DNA of 27,042 bases. Source: DTU019 sp050949825. Lineage in GTDB: Bacteria; Bacillota; Syntrophomonadia; Syntrophomonadales; Syntrophomonadaceae. The DNA is taken from NCBI GenBank assembly GCA_050949825.1, contig JBMNGL010000002.1, forward strand, positions 1 through 27,042, given 5' to 3'. Each line of letters begins with the position of its first letter. Within the stretch, counting starts at the first letter, position 1. The position numbers and the translations under genes were made by a program. The notes below the pieces were generated by a model that saw nothing but the letters and a program-made list of their open reading frames with translations, made no database searches and was not told the origin of the DNA. Shown one piece after another: positions 13,999 through 22,065 of this stretch.

Positions 13999-15198
13999 GT
14001 GAAAGATGTTGTAATCGTCAGTGCCTGCAGAACGGCTATTGCCTCCTTTATGGGCAGTCTCAAGGATGTCTCAGCCCGGGACCTGGCCATTGCCGTCGGG
14101 AAAGAGGCAGTCAAACGGGCTGGCATTGATGCCGGCATTATCCAGGAACTATGCATGGGTCAGGTCTATCCCCATGGACAGGGCTCGCTGCCGGCCCGCC
14201 AGGTAGCCATAGCGGTTGGATTGCCCCCCGAAAGCACCGCCTGCAATGTCAACCAGAATTGTGCTTCAGGAATGAGAGCATTGGATGTAGCCATTCGCAA
14301 TATTCAGGTTGGTGACACTGATGCGGCCCTGGTCATCGGGGTGGAAAATATGACCAACACCCCGTACATGGCCTTGAAAGGACGCATGGGATACCGCATG
14401 GGGCCGGGAAAACTGGAAGATGTTATGATCCACGACGGTTTATTTGACAGCCTGGTGCCCGGTCATATGGGACTTACCGCAGAGAATATCGCTGAGAAAT
14501 ATGGTATTTCCCGCGAGGAGTGCGATCAGCTGGCCTTAATGAGCCACCAGAGGGCCACTCGAGCCAGGGATGATGGCACTTTCGAGCGGGAAATTATTCC
14601 CTTTGAAATAAAAACCCGCAAAGGCAGCACCTTTTATGCCACTGATGAGCATATGATCCCCGACGCCAGCCTTGAAAAAATGGCTAAACTGCCCCCGGCC
14701 TTCAAAAAAGGCGGGGTGGTGACGGCTGCCAATGCTTCGGGTATAAATGACGGTGCCGCTGCCGTGGTGATTATGTCCAAAGATAAAGCTCTGGAACTCG
14801 GTCTTAAACCGCTTATGAAGCTGGTTGAAATCTGTCATGCCGGTGTAGTGCCTGAATTAATGGGGCTGGGTCCCGCCTTGGTTATTCCCAAATGTTTGAT
14901 CCGGGCGGGGCTAAAGTTCGAAGATATTGAGTACTGGGAAATCAATGAAGCCTTTGCCGCCCAATTCCTGGGAGTGGGGCGCATGCTTAAGGAAGAGTAT
15001 GGCCTGGAATTGGATATGGATAAATGCAACCTCAATGGGTCGGGTATTGCCCTGGGTCATCCCGTGGGCTGCACGGCCTTGCGCATTGTCGTCAGCCTGT
15101 ACTACCAGATGGAAAAGATGGGTGCAACCCTGGGCGGAGCTTCCTTATGTGTAGGGGGCGGTCCAGCCATGTGCTCACTGTGGACCAGAAATATATAA
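13999..15198 (+). CDS. Acetyl-CoA C-acyltransferase (thiolase) 2
   Basis: A 399-aa thiolase, highly similar to thiolase 1 along its whole length. Nucleophile C88 in QNCASGMRA, NEAFAAQF (316-323), H354 in GHPVGCTALR and C384 in CVGGG are all in register with C91/H357/C387 of the first copy. It shares the same unusual GCTALR segment. GTG 13999 follows GGGAGGAG. It is the fourth activity of block 2 next to the crotonase, where it would release acetyl-CoA from 3-ketoacyl-CoA. The two copies differ mainly in surface positions and residues 127-160, so substrate range may differ. Confidence 0.94.
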   Translation: MKDVVIVSACRTAIASFMGSLKDVSARDLAIAVGKEAVKRAGIDAGIIQELCMGQVYPHGQGSLPARQVAIAVGLPPESTACNVNQNCASGMRALDVAIRNIQVGDTDAALVIGVENMTNTPYMALKGRMGYRMGPGKLEDVMIHDGLFDSLVPGHMGLTAENIAEKYGISREECDQLALMSHQRATRARDDGTFEREIIPFEIKTRKGSTFYATDEHMIPDASLEKMAKLPPAFKKGGVVTAANASGINDGAAAVVIMSKDKALELGLKPLMKLVEICHAGVVPELMGLGPALVIPKCLIRAGLKFEDIEYWEINEAFAAQFLGVGRMLKEEYGLELDMDKCNLNGSGIALGHPVGCTALRIVVSLYYQMEKMGATLGGASLCVGGGPAMCSLWTRNI

Positions 15199-15268
15199 AT
15201 GTTGTTTATAGCGACTGCCCCTGTGCAATCGAGGCGCAGTCCCATGAAGATGTGAGGAGGGAAAAGAA

Positions 15269-16411
15269 ATGGATTTTCGTCTCAGTGAAGAGCAAGAAAT
15301 GATGAAACGAATGGCGCATGATTTTGCTGCCAATGAAATCGCACCCTATGCCGGAGAATGGGACCATAATCATGTCTACCCCCAGGAATGCCTGGATAAA
15401 ATGCAAGAATTGGGCTTTATGGCCATCGGCGTGCCCGCCGAGTATGGTGGCCCCGGCCTGGATCACCTCACCCAGAACATAGTCGCCGAAGAAATCTGCT
15501 GGGGAGATGCCGGTATTGGCACTATTATGGTTGCCAGCACGCTGTTGGCCACCGACCCTATCCATGTAGCCGCCAACGAGGAGCAAAAGAAAGAATGGTT
15601 CGGCCGCATACTGGACGGGGAGCTGGGGGCCTTCTGTTTGACCGAGCCTGGCGCCGGTTCAGATGCGGGTGGTATTTCCACACGCTGTCAAAAGGTGGGT
15701 GATGAGTACATCCTGAATGGCTCCAAGCAGTTCATCAGCAATGGCGGAACCGCTGGAATGTATACGGTCCTGGCCACCCTGGATAAGAAAATGGGCACCA
15801 AGGGCATGTGTTGCTTCATGGTGGACCGCAATTCTCCCGGTATAACGGTGGGCAAAGTGGAAGACAAACTGGGCATAAGAACCTCCAATACCACCGAGGT
15901 TATCTTTGAAGATGTCAAAGTCCCGGCTAAAAACCTTATCGGGAAAGAAGGCCAGGGTTTTTATATTATCATGAAAACCCTGGATATCTCCCGGGCCAGT
16001 ATTGCCGCCATGGCCACCGGTGTAGCCCAGCGCTGCCTGGATGAATCCCTTGCCTATTCGCAGTTGCGCACCCAGTTCGGCAAACCCATTTGCAACTTCC
16101 AGGCCATCCAATTCAAGCTGGCCAATATGGCCATGCGCATTCAAGCCTCACGCCTGCTCTATTATGAAGCCTCATCACTGCAGGATATGGATGTACCCCG
16201 TTTTAGCAAATCGGCCTCATTATCCAAGGCGTTTGCCGGTGATACAGCCATGTACTGTGCCATTGAAGCTGTACAGGTATTTGGCGGTTACGGCTACACC
16301 CGGGAGTATCCGGTGGAAAAACTGATGCGTGATGCCAAGATATTCCAGATATATGAAGGTACCGGCGAAGTACAGAGGCTGGTCATTGCCGGTGACCTTT
16401 TAAGAGGTTAG
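15269..16411 (+). CDS. Short-chain acyl-CoA (butyryl-CoA-type) dehydrogenase
   Basis: A 380-aa acyl-CoA dehydrogenase of the normal short/medium-chain length. Motifs: LTEPGAGSDAGG (124-135) and NGSKQFISNGG (150-160), the FAD and substrate loops; RTQFGKPICNFQAIQFKLA (267-285); and IYEGTGEVQRL (361-371), where E363 is the catalytic base in the usual YEGT position of butyryl-CoA dehydrogenases. ATG 15269 follows GAGGAGGG. It is immediately downstream of thiolase 2 and just before the CoA-transferase, the arrangement expected for C4 oxidation. Natural electron acceptor would be an electron-transfer flavoprotein encoded elsewhere. Confidence 0.94.
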   Translation: MDFRLSEEQEMMKRMAHDFAANEIAPYAGEWDHNHVYPQECLDKMQELGFMAIGVPAEYGGPGLDHLTQNIVAEEICWGDAGIGTIMVASTLLATDPIHVAANEEQKKEWFGRILDGELGAFCLTEPGAGSDAGGISTRCQKVGDEYILNGSKQFISNGGTAGMYTVLATLDKKMGTKGMCCFMVDRNSPGITVGKVEDKLGIRTSNTTEVIFEDVKVPAKNLIGKEGQGFYIIMKTLDISRASIAAMATGVAQRCLDESLAYSQLRTQFGKPICNFQAIQFKLANMAMRIQASRLLYYEASSLQDMDVPRFSKSASLSKAFAGDTAMYCAIEAVQVFGGYGYTREYPVEKLMRDAKIFQIYEGTGEVQRLVIAGDLLRG

Positions 16412-16500
16412 TTAAGCAGATTTCAATTGGGGCTGATGAGGTGCCCGACACCCGCCCCATTTGGAATTCTATACCAATAAAAGGAGGAGGCTTAAATATA

Positions 16501-17844
16501 ATGAATTATTCTGAAGAGTACGCCCAGAAACTGGTGAGCGCAGATGAGGCGGTTAAATGTGTCAAGTCGGGGGATTGCGTGCAGTATAGCGAGTTTGTGA
16601 TGAATTCACATGTGCTTGATGCCGCTTTGGCCAAACGCAAAGATGAACTCAGGGATGTGGTAGTGCGCACCACCACCTGCCCCTTTCCCCCGCAAATCGT
16701 ACAGGTAGACCCCGAACGGGAGCATTTCACCTATATTGATCTGCACTTTAGCGGGGCCAGCCGCAAATTGCACGATAAGGACCAGTGCTTTTTTTCTCCC
16801 TTGACTTACCATGAAATTCCTTCCTGGTATACCCGCGGCTATGTGCCGGTGGATGTGGCCATGATCAAGGTAGGCCCCATGGACAGGGATGGCTTTTTCA
16901 GTCTCGGCACCTCCCATTCCATTACCTCGTTTACAGTACGTGCCGCCAAAAAGGTCATCATTGAGGTTAATAATACCATTCCCCGTACCCGGGGCGGATA
17001 TAATGAAAACATACACATTTCACAGGTTGATTATATTGTAGAAGGGGACCACCGTCCCTTGATTCAACTGCCGGAAATACCTGTTACCGATGTAGACAAC
17101 AAAGTTGCCGAAATCATCGTCAATGAGATACCCGATGGGGGTTGCCTGCAATTGGGCATTGGCGCTATGCCCAATGCCATCGGGGCTTTGATTGCCAAAT
17201 CGGATTTAAAGGATCTGGGTGTGCATACCGAAATGTTGGTGGACTCTTATGTGGATATGTATCAAGCGGGGCGTATTACCGGCAAGCGTAAACAGATCAA
17301 TCCGGAGAAGATGGTCTATACCTTCGCCATGGGAACCAATAAACTGTATAACTTCCTGGATGACAACCCGGCCTGTGCCATATTCCCGGTGGATTACACC
17401 AATAATCCCTTTGTAATCGGGCAAAACGACAATATGATGGCCATTAACAACGCTATTGAAGTTGATCTCTTTGGGCAGGTGTGCTCAGAGTCGTCCGGAG
17501 TTCGCCAGATCACCGGAACTGGGGGGCAGTTTGACTACATCTTTGGTGCCTACAAATCCAACGGGGGCAAAGGCTTCATCTGCCTTAGTTCAACCGTTAA
17601 GGGCAAGGACGGTGAACTGATCTCCAGAATAGTGCCTACTTTGCCTAATGGCGCTGTCGTGACGGTCCCGCGCAGTATTACCTCCTATGTGGTTACGGAA
17701 TATGGCATCGTCAACTTGAAGGGCAAAGCCACTTATGAACGGGCTGAACTGCTGATCAGCATCGCCCATCCACAGTTTAGAGATGAGCTGATCAAGCAGG
17801 CTGAAGAGATGAACATATGGCGTCGCAGCAGTAAAATTGTATAA
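16501..17844 (+). CDS. Acyl-CoA:acetate CoA-transferase (AbfT/Cat family)
   Basis: A 447-aa member of the acetyl-CoA hydrolase/transferase family (4-hydroxybutyrate and butyrate CoA-transferases). I start it at ATG 16501 behind AAAGGAGGAGG; a longer frame from 16441 has no ribosome site. Motifs: VGPMDRDGFFSLGTS (124-138), LGIGAMPNAI (218-227), LGVHTEML (239-246) whose E244 fits the catalytic glutamate that forms the glutamyl-CoA intermediate, FVIGQNDNMMAINNAIEVDL (304-323), and GTGGQFDY (339-346). In syntrophic oxidisers such an enzyme activates the fatty acid with acetyl-CoA, saving ATP. It closes block 2. Substrate assignment is inference; E244 as catalytic residue is by alignment from memory of the family. 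Confidence 0.9.
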   Translation: MNYSEEYAQKLVSADEAVKCVKSGDCVQYSEFVMNSHVLDAALAKRKDELRDVVVRTTTCPFPPQIVQVDPEREHFTYIDLHFSGASRKLHDKDQCFFSPLTYHEIPSWYTRGYVPVDVAMIKVGPMDRDGFFSLGTSHSITSFTVRAAKKVIIEVNNTIPRTRGGYNENIHISQVDYIVEGDHRPLIQLPEIPVTDVDNKVAEIIVNEIPDGGCLQLGIGAMPNAIGALIAKSDLKDLGVHTEMLVDSYVDMYQAGRITGKRKQINPEKMVYTFAMGTNKLYNFLDDNPACAIFPVDYTNNPFVIGQNDNMMAINNAIEVDLFGQVCSESSGVRQITGTGGQFDYIFGAYKSNGGKGFICLSSTVKGKDGELISRIVPTLPNGAVVTVPRSITSYVVTEYGIVNLKGKATYERAELLISIAHPQFRDELIKQAEEMNIWRRSSKIV

Positions 17845-18004
17845 CCATAAGAAGTACCGTGCATAGCAGTCTGCCTTAAAGTCTCTGGGTAAACACAAGT
17901 GGAAATCCCAAGAGGCCATTTCTGCCCTTCAGATGTATGTATGGGCCTGCTGTGGGAAGAGGAATAGCTGTTACAAAAGGTTTATTGATAAATCGGTTTT
18001 AGGG

Positions 18005-18049
18005 GGTGGCACGGGGACAGGGTTGTTGTCACCCCGTCCCCGTTTCACC
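18005..18049. repeat. Palindromic element sharing core with 4050-4123
   Basis: GGTG (18005-18008) and ACGGGGACAGGG (18011-18022) face CCCCGTCCCCGT (18032-18043) and CACC (18046-18049). The inner 16 bases GGGTTGTTGTCACCCC (18020-18035) are identical to 4068-4083. It lies between two converging genes. The outer parts differ from the first copy, so only the core is conserved. Confidence 0.7.
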
Positions 18050-18062
18050 TAAAGCCAACACA

Positions 18063-18098
18063 ATCAAAATGGCGGGAGCAAGCTCCCGCCATTTTGAT
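18063..18098. terminator. Bidirectional terminator between convergent genes
   Basis: Arms of about 17 bp (18063-18079 with 18082-18098, core AATGGCGGGAGC/GCTCCCGCCATT) with flanking A/T runs on both sides. It sits between the CoA-transferase stop (plus) and the stop of the methyl-accepting protein (minus), and suits termination in both directions. Confidence 0.75.
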
Positions 18099-18104
18099 GC
18101 AGAG

Positions 18105-19235
18105 TTATAATTCGCGCGAGGTTTCAGCCAGTTTCTCGGCGATATTGGCCATTTCCATCACTGATGCGGTCACCTCTTCGGTGGCGGCAGCCTGTTCCTG
18201 GCTCTGCTTCAAAGTTCCTTCCGAGGCTTCCTGAACCGCCTTGATATTGCTGTCTGTTTCCATCAATAGCTTTCTAATCTTTTCAGCGGTTTCTTTGGAC
18301 TGATCACTCAATTTACGGATTTCATCGGCCACTACACCGAAGCCGCGCCCGTATTCACCAGCTCTAGCTGCTTCAATAGCAGCATTTAGCCCCAGCATCT
18401 TGGTCTGGTCGGCCACCACCTTGATAAACTCAATTATTTCACCGATTTGCGTAGAGACCTCGGCTACTTCCCGAACCCGCTCCGCAAGGTTGTTCTCGTT
18501 GGCGGATATCTCACTGGCAGAAGCGGCTACCTCTTCCATGACCGAAGCAATTTCCTGTGTGCTGGCACTGATATTGGCGGCCAGTCCCTGCAGTTGTTCG
18601 GCAATGGTTCTGGAGGTAAAGAGGGTAAGGGTTCCCACCAGGTCTTTATCATCGGGATCAAATAGCGGTATGGAGATACCCTGCAGGGCTTCACCATATA
18701 CACTGGCATCAACCTGTTTGGCGATGACCTGCTGCTTGCGGATGGCTTCTTTTGAGACGCCATGATCCATCAAGGGAGCATCAACTTTCAGTGCCGGCAG
18801 ATCAAAATGGGTGGAGCCATGGCGCATAACAATTTTGTCCAAACTGGTAATGCCCATGAAGGCACCCCCGGGATAGGCTTCACAAAGATGTGGCGCAAAA
18901 TCCGGAAAAGCCTGTGCAACCGGGTGCAGCTTGGGGATCATAACCCCGCAAGCTCCGGTTACATGGCCGTCTTCAATAATAGGCTGTACCCACACTTTGA
19001 GGCGGGTTCCGTACACATTGCGCTCCACCGTTTCAACATACTGTTTACGGTCGCGCATACTGCGATGAATCAGGCCGCCCTGAACCAGAGGATCTCCTTC
19101 CTTGAATAAGTCCAGGCCGTTGCTCTGCACGAAGGTGTAGCGGTTTAAATCGGTAACGTACATGATGCAACCTCTTTCGTAGGTCTGTGCCAATTGCCGT
19201 GATAATACTTTGAATGACGTGACCAGCTCGCTCAT
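18105..19235 (-). CDS. Soluble methyl-accepting chemotaxis protein
   Basis: A 376-aa protein without any membrane segment, so it is a cytoplasmic receptor. Residues 20-110 and 120-210 look like two divergent PAS-type sensor domains; 220-376 is a coiled-coil signalling domain whose hairpin tip carries the conserved run from EIIEFIKVVADQTKMLGLNA (266-285), AAIEAARAGEYGRGFGVVA (285-303) and DEIRKLSDQS. The length of the coiled coil is short. ATG at 19235 follows GGAGGGG. The PAS-like part at residues 73-98 (VYGTRLKVWVQPIIEDG) resembles the third PAS of the activator (VNGRDLVVSRQPIIKNG), so both may sense a related ligand. It would report to a CheA not present here. Binding ligand unknown. Confidence 0.88.
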   Translation of the reverse strand: MSELVTSFKVLSRQLAQTYERGCIMYVTDLNRYTFVQSNGLDLFKEGDPLVQGGLIHRSMRDRKQYVETVERNVYGTRLKVWVQPIIEDGHVTGACGVMIPKLHPVAQAFPDFAPHLCEAYPGGAFMGITSLDKIVMRHGSTHFDLPALKVDAPLMDHGVSKEAIRKQQVIAKQVDASVYGEALQGISIPLFDPDDKDLVGTLTLFTSRTIAEQLQGLAANISASTQEIASVMEEVAASASEISANENNLAERVREVAEVSTQIGEIIEFIKVVADQTKMLGLNAAIEAARAGEYGRGFGVVADEIRKLSDQSKETAEKIRKLLMETDSNIKAVQEASEGTLKQSQEQAAATEEVTASVMEMANIAEKLAETSREL

Positions 19236-19693
19236 TAATGCCCCTCCTTCAAGAATATTGTATTTTGTCTGGGAAATTGGTGGTGCGAAAATATTATATT
19301 TTCACCAGGTACAATTCATGTAAAGCCAGACTAGCTGGTGCTTAGAAGCGAATTGTTCCAAATTCCCAAACAATTAGTATTTATAGTTATATCGTCAATA
19401 GTTGCCATACCATTTATACAAAAACCTAAAAAACATGGAGATAATTCATAAGCTAGTAAAATTATGACAGGACATCTCCTCTTATATCCCGTTTCGCAGA
19501 CTCTACTTTTGCTACTGCGGCCATCCGCCTGGCATGGGGCTTTCTATGCTGCCTATTCCCCTGAACGAATTAAGGAAATAGCGAACCTTTCCATCAATTG
19601 CTCAGCGCCAGGGTTTTGGATGGGGTGGTGCGTTTGAGGCCACTGCTGAATATGCTAGTAGTGCGGGAGTGCAAGCAGGGAAAGGAGGACCAC
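19236..19693. other. Intergenic region between divergent genes
   Basis: About 458 bp between the methyl-accepting protein (minus) and the amidase (plus). A minus-strand TATAAT is at 19293-19298, but no good -35 was found. No RNA gene or credible reading frame is visible. Ribosome site AAAGGAGG for the amidase is at 19681-19688. Confidence 0.5.
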
Positions 19694-20398
19694 ATGAAAA
19701 TTGGAATTGATCCCGGCCACGGCGGGCAGGATCCCGGTGCTGTCGGTCTAAGTGGAAGCAGGGAGAAGGATGTAAATCTGGCCATTGCCCAGAGAGTACA
19801 GTTTTTGCTGAACCGGATGGGGTTAAAGACGGTTATGAGCCGCAGCGATGACATTTCTATGAGCCTCCCGGCAAGATCCAATCTATTCAATAACAGCGGG
19901 GTGGATTATGCTGTCAGTATACACTGCAACTCCTCGCATGACCCGGCACCCAACTATATCAGCACTTATATACAGGCGCCCGGCGGTGCGGCAGAAAGGT
20001 TGGCGGATAAGGTGCAAAAGTGGTTGGTTGGAGCCACTGGCTGGAAGGATGGGAGGGTTCGGATACAAAACCTGCATATGACCCGAGAAACACGAATGCC
20101 GGCAATTTTATGCGAATGCGGATTTATCAGCAATCCTGCTCAAGAGGCGGTACTAAACAGCAGAGAGGGGCAGACCCGCATTGCCAGGGCGATAGCCGCC
20201 GGTTTGGGCGAATTTTTAGATATCGATGCCGGGGCCGGGGAAAGCCAGCCGGTAGAAACATGGAAGCAAGATATTATGGATAAGGCTATTGAGACTGGTT
20301 TAATTACCGCTGTACACCAACCCGATGACATTGCGCCCAAGTGGTTTGTGCTGCAAGTAGCCTTAAATTCAATGGCTGTGTTGCCAAGGAAGCAATAG
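19694..20398 (+). CDS. N-acetylmuramoyl-L-alanine amidase (Amidase_3)
   Basis: A 234-aa Amidase_3 enzyme cleaving the amide bond between muramic acid and the stem peptide. The zinc ligands are H9 (DPGHGG), E24 (EKDVNLA) and H77 (SIHCN); the catalytic glutamate is E141 in CECGFISN. I start it at ATG 19694 because AAAGGAGG lies 5 nt before; an upstream extension has no ribosome site. There is no signal peptide or membrane segment, which differs from exported amidases such as CwlD. After residue 190 there is a tail (WKQDIMDKAIETGLI) like those at the C-terminus of phage-type or spore amidases. It may act after release by lysis, or a holin-like route, or be exported by an unusual signal. A bidirectional terminator follows. 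Confidence 0.88.
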   Translation: MKIGIDPGHGGQDPGAVGLSGSREKDVNLAIAQRVQFLLNRMGLKTVMSRSDDISMSLPARSNLFNNSGVDYAVSIHCNSSHDPAPNYISTYIQAPGGAAERLADKVQKWLVGATGWKDGRVRIQNLHMTRETRMPAILCECGFISNPAQEAVLNSREGQTRIARAIAAGLGEFLDIDAGAGESQPVETWKQDIMDKAIETGLITAVHQPDDIAPKWFVLQVALNSMAVLPRKQ

Positions 20399-20439
20399 TG
20401 TCGGTGAAAAGCCGCAAAGAGGTGTCAGGGCCATAACCA

Positions 20440-20461
20440 AAAGCCCCCGACCGGGGGCTTT
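20440..20461. terminator. Terminator after amidase, usable both ways
   Basis: Arms AAAGCCCCC/GGGGGCTTT (20440-20448, 20453-20461) around GACC. A short T stretch follows on the plus strand and TTTTGG on the minus strand, so it could end the amidase and a minus-strand transcript. Confidence 0.75.
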
Positions 20462-20495
20462 AACAATCAAGTTACTTGTTAGGGTGGTGAAAACC

Positions 20496-20612
20496 TTAAC
20501 CGACTGCCATGGCGCTGATGCTTAAATTGGTAAGCGATGCTGACACGATATTAACGGAATTGACATTTACGATTTCTACAACATAGGTATAAGAAGAATA
20601 TAAATGACCCAT
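20496..20612 (-). CDS. Possible 38-aa protein, uncertain
   Basis: Minus-strand frame from ATG 20612 to TAA at 20496. The peptide (ending NIVSASLTNLSISAMAVG) has a periodic serine/valine composition and runs toward the terminator at 20440. No ribosome site was seen before the ATG, and no family was recognised. A stop lies just upstream in frame, so it cannot be much longer. An overlapping plus-strand frame (20509-20586) is no better. Confidence 0.3.
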   Translation of the reverse strand: MGHLYSSYTYVVEIVNVNSVNIVSASLTNLSISAMAVG

Positions 20613-20913
20613 AATTGGAACAAAAACATAATTCTGCCATTTATGCCGTTAATGTATGCCAAAACCCTTTAATTTGTTACTGGCCTATCTACTGGGTGTT
20701 AGACAAGCATTTAACTGCGGAATGATGAAGCGAAAAATAACATCATTTGGTAAAATAAATTGTAACAAGTATTTGATTATCGAGGAGATTTCAGTTAAAC
20801 TGTTTGTAGCCCTATAACATGCGGATGAACGAACCTTCTCGATTGCTTCAATCTTGGGGAGTAAAGATGATAGGCGCTTCCCTTGGTAGGGCAAAAATCA
20901 AGGAGGTTTTTTT
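20613..20913. other. Leader region of zinc-ribbon gene
   Basis: Apart from a possible -35/-10 pair TTGATT-N17-TAAACT near 20773-20801 (4 of 6 matches each) and the ribosome site AAGGAGG just before 20914, I see nothing. A long 5' leader is implied if that promoter is used. Confidence 0.4.
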
Positions 20914-21222
20914 ATGTATTCTGACAAAACGTTAAACTGTAAGGATTGTGGACGGGATTTCGAGTTTACTGCTTCCGAGCAGGAGTTTTACGCACAAAAG
21001 GGGTTCACCAATGAACCAGGTCGGTGTCCGGAATGCCGCGCCGCGCGCAAGGCTCAAATGGGTGGCAGTCGCGGCGGCTACGGTCAATCAGAACGCCAGA
21101 TGTATGCGGCAGTTTGTGCCACTTGCGGAAAAGACACTACCCTACCGTTCAAGCCGAGCGGAGATAGACCGGTTTACTGCAGAGACTGCTACAAACCGCA
21201 GCCCCGCAGAAATAGCTGGTAA
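20914..21222 (+). CDS. Small zinc-ribbon protein (two CxxC pairs x2)
   Basis: A 102-aa protein with two zinc knuckles. C9-x2-C12 pairs with C38-x2-C41 (CPEC), and C68-x2-C71 (CATC) pairs with C89-x2-C92. This is the small zinc-ribbon family common in Firmicutes and Cyanobacteria. The linker is glycine/serine-rich (50-60). ATG follows AAGGAGG. It is basic at both ends and could bind nucleic acid, but no function is assigned to the family that I can name. It is a single-gene transcript with its own terminator. Confidence 0.85.
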   Translation: MYSDKTLNCKDCGRDFEFTASEQEFYAQKGFTNEPGRCPECRAARKAQMGGSRGGYGQSERQMYAAVCATCGKDTTLPFKPSGDRPVYCRDCYKPQPRRNSW

Positions 21223-21235
21223 ATAGAGACAGGCA

Positions 21236-21266
21236 AAACTCCCTGGAATACCGGGGAGTTTTTTTA
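21236..21266 (+). terminator. Terminator after zinc-ribbon gene
   Basis: Stem ACTCCCTGG/CCGGGGAGT (one G-T pair) with AATA loop, then a run of seven T residues, 15 nt past the stop. Confidence 0.85.
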
Positions 21267-21550
21267 TTGGCTGGCGGATAGGGTGCTTGTGTTGCGGACA
21301 GTATTTTGTGGGTCAACTGAAATAAATTGAGGGTGTTAGCCTGCGCAAATAATTGAGCGAAAATAAGTGATGGTAGCTGGCGGGTTTTCTGATTGAGATA
21401 GGGGACAGATTGCCCGGATGAGTTCCTCTCTTTACGGCTGCCAAAAGGCTGCTATCCTTTGGACCAAAGCCCAACCAGGGTTCAAATCAGCAACTGGGGA
21501 AGCCAGTATTGTTTCCGGGACAAGAATAGGCGCATAATCCAAAATATATT
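21267..21550. other. Non-coding stretch before tRNA operon terminator
   Basis: No reading frame, RNA gene or repeat is recognised. A fragment GGGGACAG (near 21402) matches the core of the palindromic family but lacks a partner arm. Confidence 0.4.
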
Positions 21551-21574
21551 AAAATCGCGCCAAGCGGCGCGATT
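21551..21574 (-). terminator. Terminator of five-tRNA operon
   Basis: Minus strand: AATCGCGCC/GGCGCGATT stem (21574-21566 with 21561-21553), GCTT loop, then TTTAATATATTTT. It lies 14 nt past the tRNA-Lys CCA end. Confidence 0.8.
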
Positions 21575-21587
21575 CATAATTTTCAAA

Positions 21588-21663
21588 TGGTGAGCCATGG
21601 AGGATTCGAACCTCCGACGCCCTGATTAAAAGTCAGGTGCTCTACCTGCTGAGCTAATGGCCC
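21588..21663 (-). tRNA. tRNA-Lys (TTT)
   Basis: 76 nt with encoded CCA. Acceptor GGGCCAT/ATGGCTC with one G-U pair, D-arm AGCTCAGCAGGTAGAGC, anticodon loop ACTTTTAATC giving TTT, T-arm GGTTCGAATCC. Last gene of the operon. Confidence 0.97.
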
Positions 21664-21674
21664 GTAAAATAATA

Positions 21675-21749
21675 TGGCTGGGGTGGATGGATTCGAACCA
21701 ACGCATGACGGAGTCAAAGTCCGTTGCCTTACCGCTTGGCTACACCCCA
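21675..21749 (-). tRNA. tRNA-Gln (TTG)
   Basis: 75 nt with encoded CCA. Acceptor TGGGGTG/CATCCACCCCA end, anticodon stem GGACTTTGACTCC giving TTG, T-arm GGTTCGAATCC, discriminator G. Fourth gene of the operon. Confidence 0.96.
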
Positions 21750-21796
21750 ACAGTCAAGAGTATACTAGGATAAAGCTGACAGTGTCAAGATTAAAT

Positions 21797-21874
21797 TGGG
21801 GTGGGTGATGGGACTCGAACCCACGACCCCCAGAGCCACAATCTGGTACTCTAACCAACTGAGCTACACCCACC
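21797..21874 (-). tRNA. tRNA-His (GTG)
   Basis: Acceptor GTGGGTG/CACCCAC with discriminator C and an encoded G at the -1 position (complement of 21874), the hallmark of tRNA-His. Anticodon loop ATTGTGG gives GTG. CCA encoded at 21797-21799. Third gene of the operon. Confidence 0.97.
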
Positions 21875-21896
21875 ACAAAAAATGTTAGTTCGAAAG

Positions 21897-21973
21897 TGGC
21901 GTCCCCGGAGGGATTCGAACCCCCGACCCACGGCTTAGAAGGCCGTTGCTCTGTCCGGCTGAGCTACAGGGAC
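21897..21973 (-). tRNA. tRNA-Arg (TCT)
   Basis: 77 nt with encoded CCA. Acceptor GTCCCTG/CGGGGAC with one G-U pair, anticodon CCTTCTAAG giving TCT (reads AGA), T-arm GGTTCGAATCC. Second gene of the operon. Confidence 0.97.
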
Positions 21974-21979
21974 AAAGAA

Positions 21980-22054
<75 letters not shown>

Positions 22055-22065
22055 CCGCAAAGTGT

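Noticed and set aside
20509..20586. 25-aa plus frame opposite the small minus frame
   Set aside because: No ribosome site; too short to judge.
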